Below are positions 23,856-30,194 of a DNA stretch of 32,116 bases, piece after piece. Under the pieces are notes generated by a model. That model saw nothing but the letters and a program-made list of their open reading frames with translations. It ran no database searches and had not been told where the DNA came from. The stretch is from CAZJHM01 sp964545925. Lineage in GTDB: Archaea > Iainarchaeota > Iainarchaeia > Iainarchaeales > CAZJHM01. The stretch's first letter is position 1; each line of letters starts with the position of its first letter. The stretch lies in the NCBI GenBank assembly GCA_964545925.1, contig CAZJHM010000006.1, forward strand, positions 1-32,116. Direction: 5' to 3'. Made by a program: the position numbers and the translations under genes.

Positions 23856-24171
23856 TTTTTTTACACCTCTTTTGGTTTAATAACCAAAATATAATAGAAA
23901 TTCTTTGTTTATAAACTTTCCCCCCTTCGTCAATCACCTAATTTATTTGCTTTGGTTTTCTAACTTCCTTGTCTATAAATGCACATTTTATCCCTCTTTT
24001 TTCCCTAAAATAATAACATACTTGAATAATCTTATTCTAATTAAATCTTTTATTTACAATATTGTTGTTTAAATAGTCTCTAAGATTAATTTGTGAATTC
24101 TCTCTTGATTTACAAACCTCTATTTAAAAAACAACCAAATTCTTTTTAAATTCCTAAACCCTATTTTTCTT
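23856..24171. promoter_or_regulatory. 316-bp divergent intergenic region (DUF378 and GT4 promoters)
   Basis: For the minus-strand DUF378 gene, TATA-like GTTTATAAAC (23908-23917) and GAGGTG (23864-23871 region) are clear. For the plus-strand GT4 gene, TTTTTAAATTCC (24142-24153) lies 25 nt before ATG 24172 and there is no Shine-Dalgarno site, so that message is probably leaderless. The middle part is plain AT-rich sequence in which I see no gene or repeat. Confidence 0.5.
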
Positions 24172-25242
24172 ATGATTATATCTTATCATTTTAATCCTCC
24201 AAATCTAAGAGAAGGGGTTGGCAACTCAGCTCAAAATATTATAAATGAGATAAAAGCTGATTGGAAAATCCTTTATTTGCCCACCTCTTTAAAGAAGTTA
24301 TTTTATTACACAAATTTGTCTTCTCTTTGGTTTGCTTTTCAGATGTTCAAGCTTAAACCAAAAATAGTTGTAGTCCATACTTTAGAATCCAGCTCTGACC
24401 CAATAATAGCCAGATTTTTTCTCAAACCTTTTGGAGTCACTTACAAAATCCTAACAATTGCTCATGGAACAAATAAAGGAGTCTATAAAGAATACAAAAA
24501 AGAAATTCAAAAAGGAAATGTTTCTTTTTCTTTCTCTTTCTTTTTAAATACTCAACTCTCAATCTTTCGTTCCTATTTCTGCAAATATTCCGACAAGATT
24601 TTCTCGGTTTCTCATTTGGTTCAAGAGGAAGTTAAGAAATATTATAACAAAGATTCTGTTCTCTTATATAATGGAATCCCAGAATCTTTTTTCCTCTCCT
24701 CTAAACCTCGTCAGAGAAAAAAATTAGAAACAATTCTTTTCTTTGGAAACTCTTATTGGATAAAAGGTTTAATCTATCTTATAAAAGCCAATAATTCTCT
24801 CAATCCCCCTAAAAAACTTTTAGTAGCAGGAATAAACAAATCACAAAAAGAAAAAATCCTTTCTTTAATCAAACCATTAAAAACACAATTTATAGGAAAT
24901 ATTTCTCCTGAAGAAAAACACAAACTTTATGAAAAGGCAGATATTTTTTGTATGCCTTCAATTTACGAATCTTTTGGAATAGTTTATTTAGAAGCCTTAG
25001 TTTATTCTTTACCTTGCATTGCCTCAAAAGAAACAGGAGCAGAGGATATCCTAAAAAATGGAAAAAATGGGTATTTAGTAGAAAAACGAAATATTGAGCA
25101 ATTAGCAGATAAGATAAAAGAAGCAGAAAAGAATATTTTTCAATTAAGCAAAAATGCAACTTTAGAGAAAAAATTTCTTTGGAAAAATTCCCTCTTTCCT
25201 CTAAAAAAAGAAATTGAAACCCAAAAAAAGAAATTTATTTAA
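24172..25242 (+). CDS. Family 4 (GT-B) glycosyltransferase
   Basis: A 356-residue GT-B glycosyltransferase. FNPPNLREGVGNSAQNII is the acceptor-domain start, HTLESSSDPI and AHGTNKGVY continue it, and VSHLVQEEVKKYY leads to LLYNGIPESFF. The donor domain begins at ILFFGNSYWIKGLIYLI. MPSIYESFGIVYLEALVYSLP holds the E-x7-E nucleotide-sugar motif. Unlike the enzyme at 8017 it has no N-terminal extension. It stands alone between DUF378 and the pilin pair, so it may glycosylate those surface proteins or add to the shared lipid-linked glycan; sequence cannot say which. Confidence 0.88.
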   Translation: MIISYHFNPPNLREGVGNSAQNIINEIKADWKILYLPTSLKKLFYYTNLSSLWFAFQMFKLKPKIVVVHTLESSSDPIIARFFLKPFGVTYKILTIAHGTNKGVYKEYKKEIQKGNVSFSFSFFLNTQLSIFRSYFCKYSDKIFSVSHLVQEEVKKYYNKDSVLLYNGIPESFFLSSKPRQRKKLETILFFGNSYWIKGLIYLIKANNSLNPPKKLLVAGINKSQKEKILSLIKPLKTQFIGNISPEEKHKLYEKADIFCMPSIYESFGIVYLEALVYSLPCIASKETGAEDILKNGKNGYLVEKRNIEQLADKIKEAEKNIFQLSKNATLEKKFLWKNSLFPLKKEIETQKKKFI

Positions 25243-25265
25243 AACAATATTAAAAGAAAAGCCAA

Positions 25266-25328
25266 AAGAAACCTTTAAAAAGAACAAGAATCTTATATTA
25301 GTAATTGATTTTATCAGTTAAGAGGTGA
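25266..25328 (+). promoter_or_regulatory. Promoter and Shine-Dalgarno site of pilin gene 1, duplicated at 25768-25830
   Basis: GAAACCTTTAAAAAGAACAA (TATA-like core) and, 30 nt later, AAGAGGTGAAACA just before ATG. The same two blocks with the same spacing recur before pilin gene 2, so promoter, leader and coding start were duplicated together. Confidence 0.7.
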
Positions 25329-25332
25329 AACA

Positions 25333-25659
25333 ATGAAAATGAGAGGACAAGGAGCTTTAGAATATCTCCTTATAATCGGTGGTGCAATTGTTGTCGCAGC
25401 AATTGTTTTGATGGTACTTGGAGGAACATCTGCTTCTGGAGTAAGCAAACAGCAAGCAAATGCTTTATGTGCTCCATATACACAAACAACATGTGCAACA
25501 GCTGATCCTGATGGAAACAGTAATTTTGCATTATGTACTTGGGATTCAGTAGGCGCAGTTTGTGTATCTAAAAACTGTGGAGATTTCAATAATGAAGCTA
25601 CTGCAATGTGTCCAGCTATCCACTGTAAAGTTGTAAGTGGAGCATGTACAACTAAGTAA
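25333..25659 (+). CDS. Small eight-cysteine pilin with class III signal peptide (copy 1)
   Basis: A 108-residue secreted protein. MKMRGQGALEYLLIIGGAIV is a class III archaeal prepilin signal: a basic head, cleavage expected after RG, then QGALEYLL (the Q-x4-E-Y motif) leading one hydrophobic helix to about residue 30. The mature domain of about 75 residues contains eight cysteines that all align with copy 2, with a DPDGNS loop between the second and third. They probably form disulfides outside the cell. GAGGTGA lies about 5 nt upstream of the ATG. It is followed by a stem-loop with a T run. Confidence 0.85.
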   Translation: MKMRGQGALEYLLIIGGAIVVAAIVLMVLGGTSASGVSKQQANALCAPYTQTTCATADPDGNSNFALCTWDSVGAVCVSKNCGDFNNEATAMCPAIHCKVVSGACTTK

Positions 25660-25672
25660 ATAAAATTTCAAT

Positions 25673-25710
25673 AGGAGTATATGTGATAAAACACTTCTAC
25701 TCCTTTTTTA
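25673..25710 (+). terminator. Stem-loop with T run after pilin gene 1
   Basis: AGGAGTA (25673-25679) pairs with TACTCCT (25698-25704), with an inner GTG/CAC pair, followed by TTTTTT. The shape is that of a bacterial-type intrinsic terminator; archaeal termination mainly needs the T run. Confidence 0.55.
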
Positions 25711-25834
25711 TTTGCTTTCTTGAAAGATTTTTTTTATTTCTGAACTATTTTTTCTCTAAAAATTTGAAAGAAACCTTTAAAAAGAACAAAAATCTAATAC
25801 TATTACTTATTTTTATAGGCTAAGAGGTGAAACA

Positions 25835-26164
25835 ATGAAAATGAGAGGACAAGGAGCTTTAGAATATCTTCTTATAATTGCAGGTGCAATTGTTGTCGCA
25901 ACAATTGTTTTAAGTGTTCTTGGAGGAACATCTGCTTCTGGTGTTCATAAACAGCAAGCAAATGCTTTATGTGCCCCTTATACTCAGGAAACATGTTCAA
26001 CAGCAGATCCAGATGGTAATTCAGCAGTTGTTTTATGCACATGGGATATAAATGGAGCAGTTTGTATGTCAAAGAATTGTGATGAGTTTGATCCAGAAGA
26101 TTGCCCATCTACCCATTGTAAGCTCACAGGCACTGTACCAAACCAAACATGTACAAATAAATAA
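25835..26164 (+). CDS. Small eight-cysteine pilin with class III signal peptide (copy 2)
   Basis: A 109-residue paralogue of the gene at 25333, with the first 20 residues nearly identical (MKMRGQGALEYLLIIAGAIV). All eight cysteine positions are kept, as is DPDGNS. Most differences are in the C-terminal third, where copy 2 is more acidic (FDPEDCPSTH) and contains a sequon (NQT). The upstream promoter and GAGGTGA site are also copied. The pair probably gives two related pilus or surface-fibre subunits. Confidence 0.85.
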   Translation: MKMRGQGALEYLLIIAGAIVVATIVLSVLGGTSASGVHKQQANALCAPYTQETCSTADPDGNSAVVLCTWDINGAVCMSKNCDEFDPEDCPSTHCKLTGTVPNQTCTNK

Positions 26165-26213
26165 TTAAAATTCTTTTTATTTCTTTTCTTTTAACAATCT
26201 TTTTTTCTAAAAA

Positions 26214-29012
26214 TCAGATTTCCAAATAAAACAATTTTCCCAATATATCTTCAGTTTCTTCTTCTTCAACAATCTTCAGCTTGGTATTGGTTCCTTCTTC
26301 AATATCCTTCCCAAACTTCTTCAAAAACTCTTTATCACTACAATTAATCTTCAACTCAACTTTATCCTCAGGCATCAACTTTTTCTCTTTTCTTTTTTCT
26401 TGCACTGCTCTTCTTACTTCTGCTGAAACCCATTTGTCTAAATATTCATCTCTAACATCTAAAGGTAATCCAATTTCATAATCCTCAGTCTTAAACACTT
26501 CCATTCCCTTTCCAATCTCTCCAACAAATTTAACTTCCTCTACATTTACCATTGCTTTAAGCATTTCTTCCATTCCTCTTAAATCAATTCCTTTTATTTC
26601 TAAAACAGGCAATACCCATCTTGTCCTTATTTTTATTTTATCTCTTAATGCAAGAGCATTTTGAATCAATAAAAGAGCATTATCAAACTTTTTCTCTCCT
26701 TCTCTATCTTTTAACTCTTCCCTAATTTTAGACATCTCTAATAAATGTATAGATTCTCCTTTGAATATCTGCTTATACATATGTTCAGAGAAAAAAGGAG
26801 CTATTGGAGCAAACATTTTCAATAAATCTAAAACAACATAAGACAATAACTTAGACAAATGTTCTTTTTCTTCTTTTGTTCTTCCTCTAATCATTTTTAT
26901 ATATGTCCTGCTTAAATCCAAAAGAACAAAGTTTTCTAATTCTCCCAAGAATTTATAAGCCTCATATTCATTATAACTTTTCTCAGCAGTCTCAATCAAT
27001 CCTTGCAATCTGCTCAATATCCATTTATCTTCTGCTTTTTCAATTTTCAAACTCTTAAAATCCTCTTTAACATTTAGATACATATCTAGATAGCTTGCAC
27101 AATTATAAAAAACATTGAAAAATCTATGAATCTCTTTAAACTGTTTTTCATCATAGGAAAAATTCAAACCTCTTGAATTCTTAACTAAAAAATATCTAAA
27201 ATAATCAGTGCTTTTTTCTTCTGCTATATCCAAAGGTGGAACAAAATTCCCAGCACTTTTAGATAACTTCTTTTTCCCTAAATCTAAAACCATTCCATGC
27301 AAAGAAATTGCTTTAAATGGTTTTTTTCCAAAGCCAATCTCTGATAATATCATTTCTGAATTCCACCAACCTCTAAATTGGTCAGTTCCTTCTAAATTCA
27401 AATCAGCAGGCCAATATCTTTGAAACTTTTCTTTGTCTTTTGGAAAACCTAAACTAGCCCAACTTGCAACACCTGAATCAAACCAAACATCTAAAACATC
27501 AGGAGTTCTTTTCATTTTTCCTTTACATTTACATTTCAAATAAACATCATCAATCTTTGGTTTATGCATCTCTATTTCTTTTCCTGCTTCTTTCTCTAAT
27601 TCTTCTTTAGATTCAACAACTTTAATTTCTTTACATTTCTCACATTCCCAGATAGGCAAAGGAGTTCCCCAATATCTTGCTCTTGATATTGGCCAATCAC
27701 TTAAATTAGACAACCAATCTTTCATTCTGTCTTTTCCCCATTCAGGAACCCATTTTGTTTCTTCATTGTCTTTCAATAATTTTTCTCTTATTTCCGAGAC
27801 TTTGAAAAAGAATTGTTCAGTACTCAACATTAGTAATGGACTTTTACATCTCCAACAAACAGGATAATCATGTGTATATTTGTGTTTGTAAATCAAATAT
27901 CCCTCATTTTCTAAATCTTCAATTATCTTTTTGTCTATTTCTCTTGCTTTCCCCCCAGCATAATCTCCTGCCTCTTCCTTCATCTTTCCATTTATTTCTA
28001 CTGGGCTTAAAACATCCAAATTTTCATTTCTGGAAGCATCATAATCTTCTTTTCCATGTCCAGGAGCAGTATGCACTAACCCTGTTCCATCCTCTAAATT
28101 CACATATCTTGAATTTAAAATAACTCTATATCCATTCTTAACATCTATTCTCAAATGCTTTCCCAATGGATTCTCATATTCCAATCCTTCTAATTCTTTT
28201 CCCTTGTAATTTTTTGCAATCTTAAATCCAGCTTCAATTGCTTCCATTAAATTTTGCACTCTTTCTTTTGCCACAACCCATATTTCTCCATTACTCATCT
28301 CTATATCCGCATATTCGTATTCAGGATTTACCATTACTCCTGTATTTCCAGGCAATGTCCAAGGAGTAGTTGTCCAAATAACTAAAAACCTTCCATCTTT
28401 TGCAGGGAATTTAACATAAATAGCAGTGTCTGTTTGCTTTACATATTCAATTTCATTATATGAAACAACTGTTTCACAACTTGGGCAAGCATGCACAGGA
28501 TACAATCCTTTATACAAAAGTTTCTTGTCAAATGCTTTTTTAAAAACCCACCAAATAGCATCAATATAATCATTATCTAAAGTCTTGTATTCATTTCCCC
28601 AATCCATCCAAACTCCTAATTTTTCAAATTCATTATTCATTTCTCCAATATATCTTGTTGCATATTCTTTACAGTCTTCTACAAATTTTCCAACTCCATA
28701 TTTTTCAATATCTTCTTTTGTTTTTAATCCTTTTTCTTTTTGCACTTTGTTTTCAATTGGTAATCCATGAGTATCATAACCTGGACGATCTAAAACATCA
28801 TATCCTTGCATTCTCTTACTTCTCAATACAACATCTTTCAAAACTTTATTCAAAGCAGTTCCCATATGAATACTTCCAGATGCATAAGGTGGGCCATCAC
28901 AGAAAAAGTAAGGCTTCTTTCCTTTGTTTTTTGCTCTTGCCTTCTCGCTTATCCCATCTTTCCATTTCTTTTGGATTTCTTTATCTACCTTGCTGTTATA
29001 TTCTTCCAACAT
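26214..29012 (-). CDS. ileS: Isoleucyl-tRNA synthetase (5' end at the assembly gap)
   Basis: About 932 visible residues of a class I synthetase. GPPYASGSIHMGTAL contains the HIGH motif (HMGT), GYDTHGLPIE confirms IleRS/ValRS type, TTTPWTLPGNTGVMV and HTAPGHGKEDYD belong to the CP1 editing domain, and KKKLSKSAGNFV is KMSKS. Several Cys pairs (CWRC, CEKC, CKCKC) are likely zinc sites. ATG 29010-29012 (MLEEYNSKVD) touches the gap. It could be the start codon, because family members begin close to this point, but a few upstream residues may be missing. The frame that continues through the N run to the repeat at 29113 is not a real N-terminus. It is on the same strand as tRNA-Ile(UAU) and downstream of it. 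Confidence 0.95.
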   Translation of the reverse strand: MLEEYNSKVDKEIQKKWKDGISEKARAKNKGKKPYFFCDGPPYASGSIHMGTALNKVLKDVVLRSKRMQGYDVLDRPGYDTHGLPIENKVQKEKGLKTKEDIEKYGVGKFVEDCKEYATRYIGEMNNEFEKLGVWMDWGNEYKTLDNDYIDAIWWVFKKAFDKKLLYKGLYPVHACPSCETVVSYNEIEYVKQTDTAIYVKFPAKDGRFLVIWTTTPWTLPGNTGVMVNPEYEYADIEMSNGEIWVVAKERVQNLMEAIEAGFKIAKNYKGKELEGLEYENPLGKHLRIDVKNGYRVILNSRYVNLEDGTGLVHTAPGHGKEDYDASRNENLDVLSPVEINGKMKEEAGDYAGGKAREIDKKIIEDLENEGYLIYKHKYTHDYPVCWRCKSPLLMLSTEQFFFKVSEIREKLLKDNEETKWVPEWGKDRMKDWLSNLSDWPISRARYWGTPLPIWECEKCKEIKVVESKEELEKEAGKEIEMHKPKIDDVYLKCKCKGKMKRTPDVLDVWFDSGVASWASLGFPKDKEKFQRYWPADLNLEGTDQFRGWWNSEMILSEIGFGKKPFKAISLHGMVLDLGKKKLSKSAGNFVPPLDIAEEKSTDYFRYFLVKNSRGLNFSYDEKQFKEIHRFFNVFYNCASYLDMYLNVKEDFKSLKIEKAEDKWILSRLQGLIETAEKSYNEYEAYKFLGELENFVLLDLSRTYIKMIRGRTKEEKEHLSKLLSYVVLDLLKMFAPIAPFFSEHMYKQIFKGESIHLLEMSKIREELKDREGEKKFDNALLLIQNALALRDKIKIRTRWVLPVLEIKGIDLRGMEEMLKAMVNVEEVKFVGEIGKGMEVFKTEDYEIGLPLDVRDEYLDKWVSAEVRRAVQEKRKEKKLMPEDKVELKINCSDKEFLKKFGKDIEEGTNTKLKIVEEEETEDILGKLFYLEI

Positions 29013-29112
29013 NNNNNNNNNNNNNNNNNNNNNNNNNNNNNNNNNNNNNNNNNNNNNNNNNNNNNNNNNNNNNNNNNNNNNNNNNNNNNNNNNNNNNNNN
29101 NNNNNNNNNNNN
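29013..29112. other. Scaffold gap (100 N) upstream of ileS
   Basis: Exactly 100 N, so the length is nominal. It begins at the first visible codon of ileS and ends exactly at the outer end of a hairpin repeat unit. The ileS promoter and possibly its first codons are hidden here. Confidence 0.95.
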
Positions 29113-29143
29113 TTTTTGATTGAACTTTTTTTTAAAAAGTTCA
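29113..29143 (-). repeat. Hairpin repeat unit directly downstream of tRNA-Ile
   Basis: On the minus strand the unit starts TGAACTTTTTAA immediately after the tRNA discriminator base, folds against AAAAAGTTC and ends CAATCAAAAA at the gap. It matches 12518-12548 at all but two positions. Confidence 0.85.
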
Positions 29144-29216
29144 TGGGCATGGGAGGACTCGAACCTCCGACCGATAGTGTATAAGACTATTGCTCTACCG
29201 ACTGAGCTACATGCCC
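29144..29216 (-). tRNA. tRNA-Ile (UAU anticodon)
   Basis: A 73-nt tRNA without intron. Acceptor GGGCATG/CATGCCC, D stem GCTC/GAGC, anticodon stem ATAGT/ACTAT, T arm GGAGG-TTCGAGT-CCTCC and discriminator A all pair. Loop CTTATAC gives anticodon UAU (positions 34-36) with U33 and A37 in place, so it reads AUA. CCA is not encoded. Most archaea read AUA with a CAU-anticodon tRNA carrying agmatidine; a UAU tRNA is uncommon. It lies upstream of ileS on the same strand. Confidence 0.92.
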
Positions 29217-29327
29217 TTTTTCAAATAAAAGCAATATATATTACCTCATATAAAAGCCTTATAAACTTTTTTTCTGCCTAAAAAACCTCTAAATTCCCTT
29301 CATATTATTTAGTTGTATATAATAAGA

Positions 29328-29963
29328 TTATTTCTTTCCATAGAAAATTTCTTTCATTCTTTCTAATCTCTGTTCAATTTGTTCTCTTTTTTCTGCCAAA
29401 ACATCAATTGCTTCTTCAATAGCTCCCTCTAATTCCACTCTTTCCACAGCACTTAATCCATATTTAGATCTTCCACTTGCATCAGTATTATTTTCAATAC
29501 TTTCTTTGCCTTCTTCCAAAATTTTTATTTGTTCTTCAATCTTCTTTAAAAAACCACTAATTTTATCAGGAAAACTATTTAGTCTCAAACTTGAAAAACC
29601 CATTTTTGCTTCTATATTTATTTTACTGTCTGGTTCTCTTAATTCCAATTCTCCTTCTATTAGTCTTTGAAGTCCTTTTTTTGTTCCTTTTGGAAGAATA
29701 ACATCAACTGCAGAATCATATCTGTCTTGTATTGCTCTATCCCATTCTTCCATAAATTTTTCTAATTTAGAAAGAGATTTTGGATTTATTGAAAGAAGAA
29801 TTATATCTTTATATTTTTTTGGTAATTTTTGAGCTGCTCTTTGGATAATTTGCCCTTTTTTTGCATCTATTTTTTCAAAAACTCTTTTTACATAATAATC
29901 AGATTTTCTTCTAATATCGGTTTTTCTTTTCTCAATATTTCTTCTTGGTTTTCTTGGTGGCAT
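29328..29963 (-). CDS. Hypothetical basic/coiled-coil protein
   Basis: A 211-residue protein I do not recognise. The first 35 residues are very basic (PPRKPRRNIEKRKTDIRRKS), suggesting contact with nucleic acid. Residues about 135-205 are long charged helices (KKIEEQIKILEEGKES, IDVLAEKREQIEQRLERM) likely to form a coiled coil. The middle has a short mixed segment (DVILPKGTKKGLQRLIEGE). TATA-like ATTATAAATAAA (about 29983-29994) lies 25 nt before ATG 29963, so it probably has its own leaderless promoter, although it is only about 36 nt downstream of the C/D-box sRNA on the same strand. Confidence 0.65.
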   Translation of the reverse strand: MPPRKPRRNIEKRKTDIRRKSDYYVKRVFEKIDAKKGQIIQRAAQKLPKKYKDIILLSINPKSLSKLEKFMEEWDRAIQDRYDSAVDVILPKGTKKGLQRLIEGELELREPDSKINIEAKMGFSSLRLNSFPDKISGFLKKIEEQIKILEEGKESIENNTDASGRSKYGLSAVERVELEGAIEEAIDVLAEKREQIEQRLERMKEIFYGKK

Positions 29964-29995
29964 ATATAATTTACTCTTTTTTATTTATAATTTTT

Positions 29996-30055
29996 GCCCT
30001 CAGCCCGCCCATCGCTCATCATTAAGTCAGCGTCATCGTCAGCTCATCATTGGAC
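29996..30055 (-). ncRNA. C/D-box sRNA guiding rRNA 2'-O-methylation
   Basis: Minus strand, in order: box C AUGAUGA (30044-30050), 13-nt guide GCUGACGAUGACG (30031-30043), box D' CUGA (30027-30030), 4-nt spacer, box C' AUGAUGA (30016-30022), 12-nt guide GCGAUGGGCGGG (30004-30015), box D CUGA (30000-30003). Flanking GUCC and GGGC can pair as the terminal stem. Box sequences and all spacings are the archaeal standard. The D guide fits 16S helix 44 (CCGCCCGUCGC, one G-U pair). By the fifth-nucleotide rule the target is C1402 in E. coli numbering. A TATA-like CCTTTATTAAGG lies about 25 nt upstream (near 30070-30081). The GC content contrasts sharply with the surrounding AT-rich DNA. Ends are approximate. 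Confidence 0.88.
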
Positions 30056-30105
30056 ATCTAATTTTTCCTTAATAAAGGTTTTATTCCTTTGTTTTCCTCT
30101 TTTCT

Positions 30106-30169
30106 CAAGAATTCCAAAACTCTTTTTTTATCCTAAATTTATTTATTTCCCAAGAATTCCAAACTCTTA
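30106..30169 (+). repeat. Short direct repeat upstream of the propeller gene
   Basis: CAAGAATTCCAAAACTCTT at 30106 recurs as CAAGAATTCCAAACTCTTAA at 30151, with AATTCCAAA again near 30172. The copies are 45 bp apart in the promoter region of the gene at 30195. They might be operator sites or a local duplication. Confidence 0.45.
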
Positions 30170-30194
30170 ATAATTCCAAATTCGCAAGAAATAT

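Noticed and set aside
29013..29150. An IleRS N-terminus starting MPMNFLKKSS and reading through the N run
   Set aside because: Those residues come from the tRNA 3' end and the repeat unit, and the gap length is arbitrary, so the frame across it means nothing.
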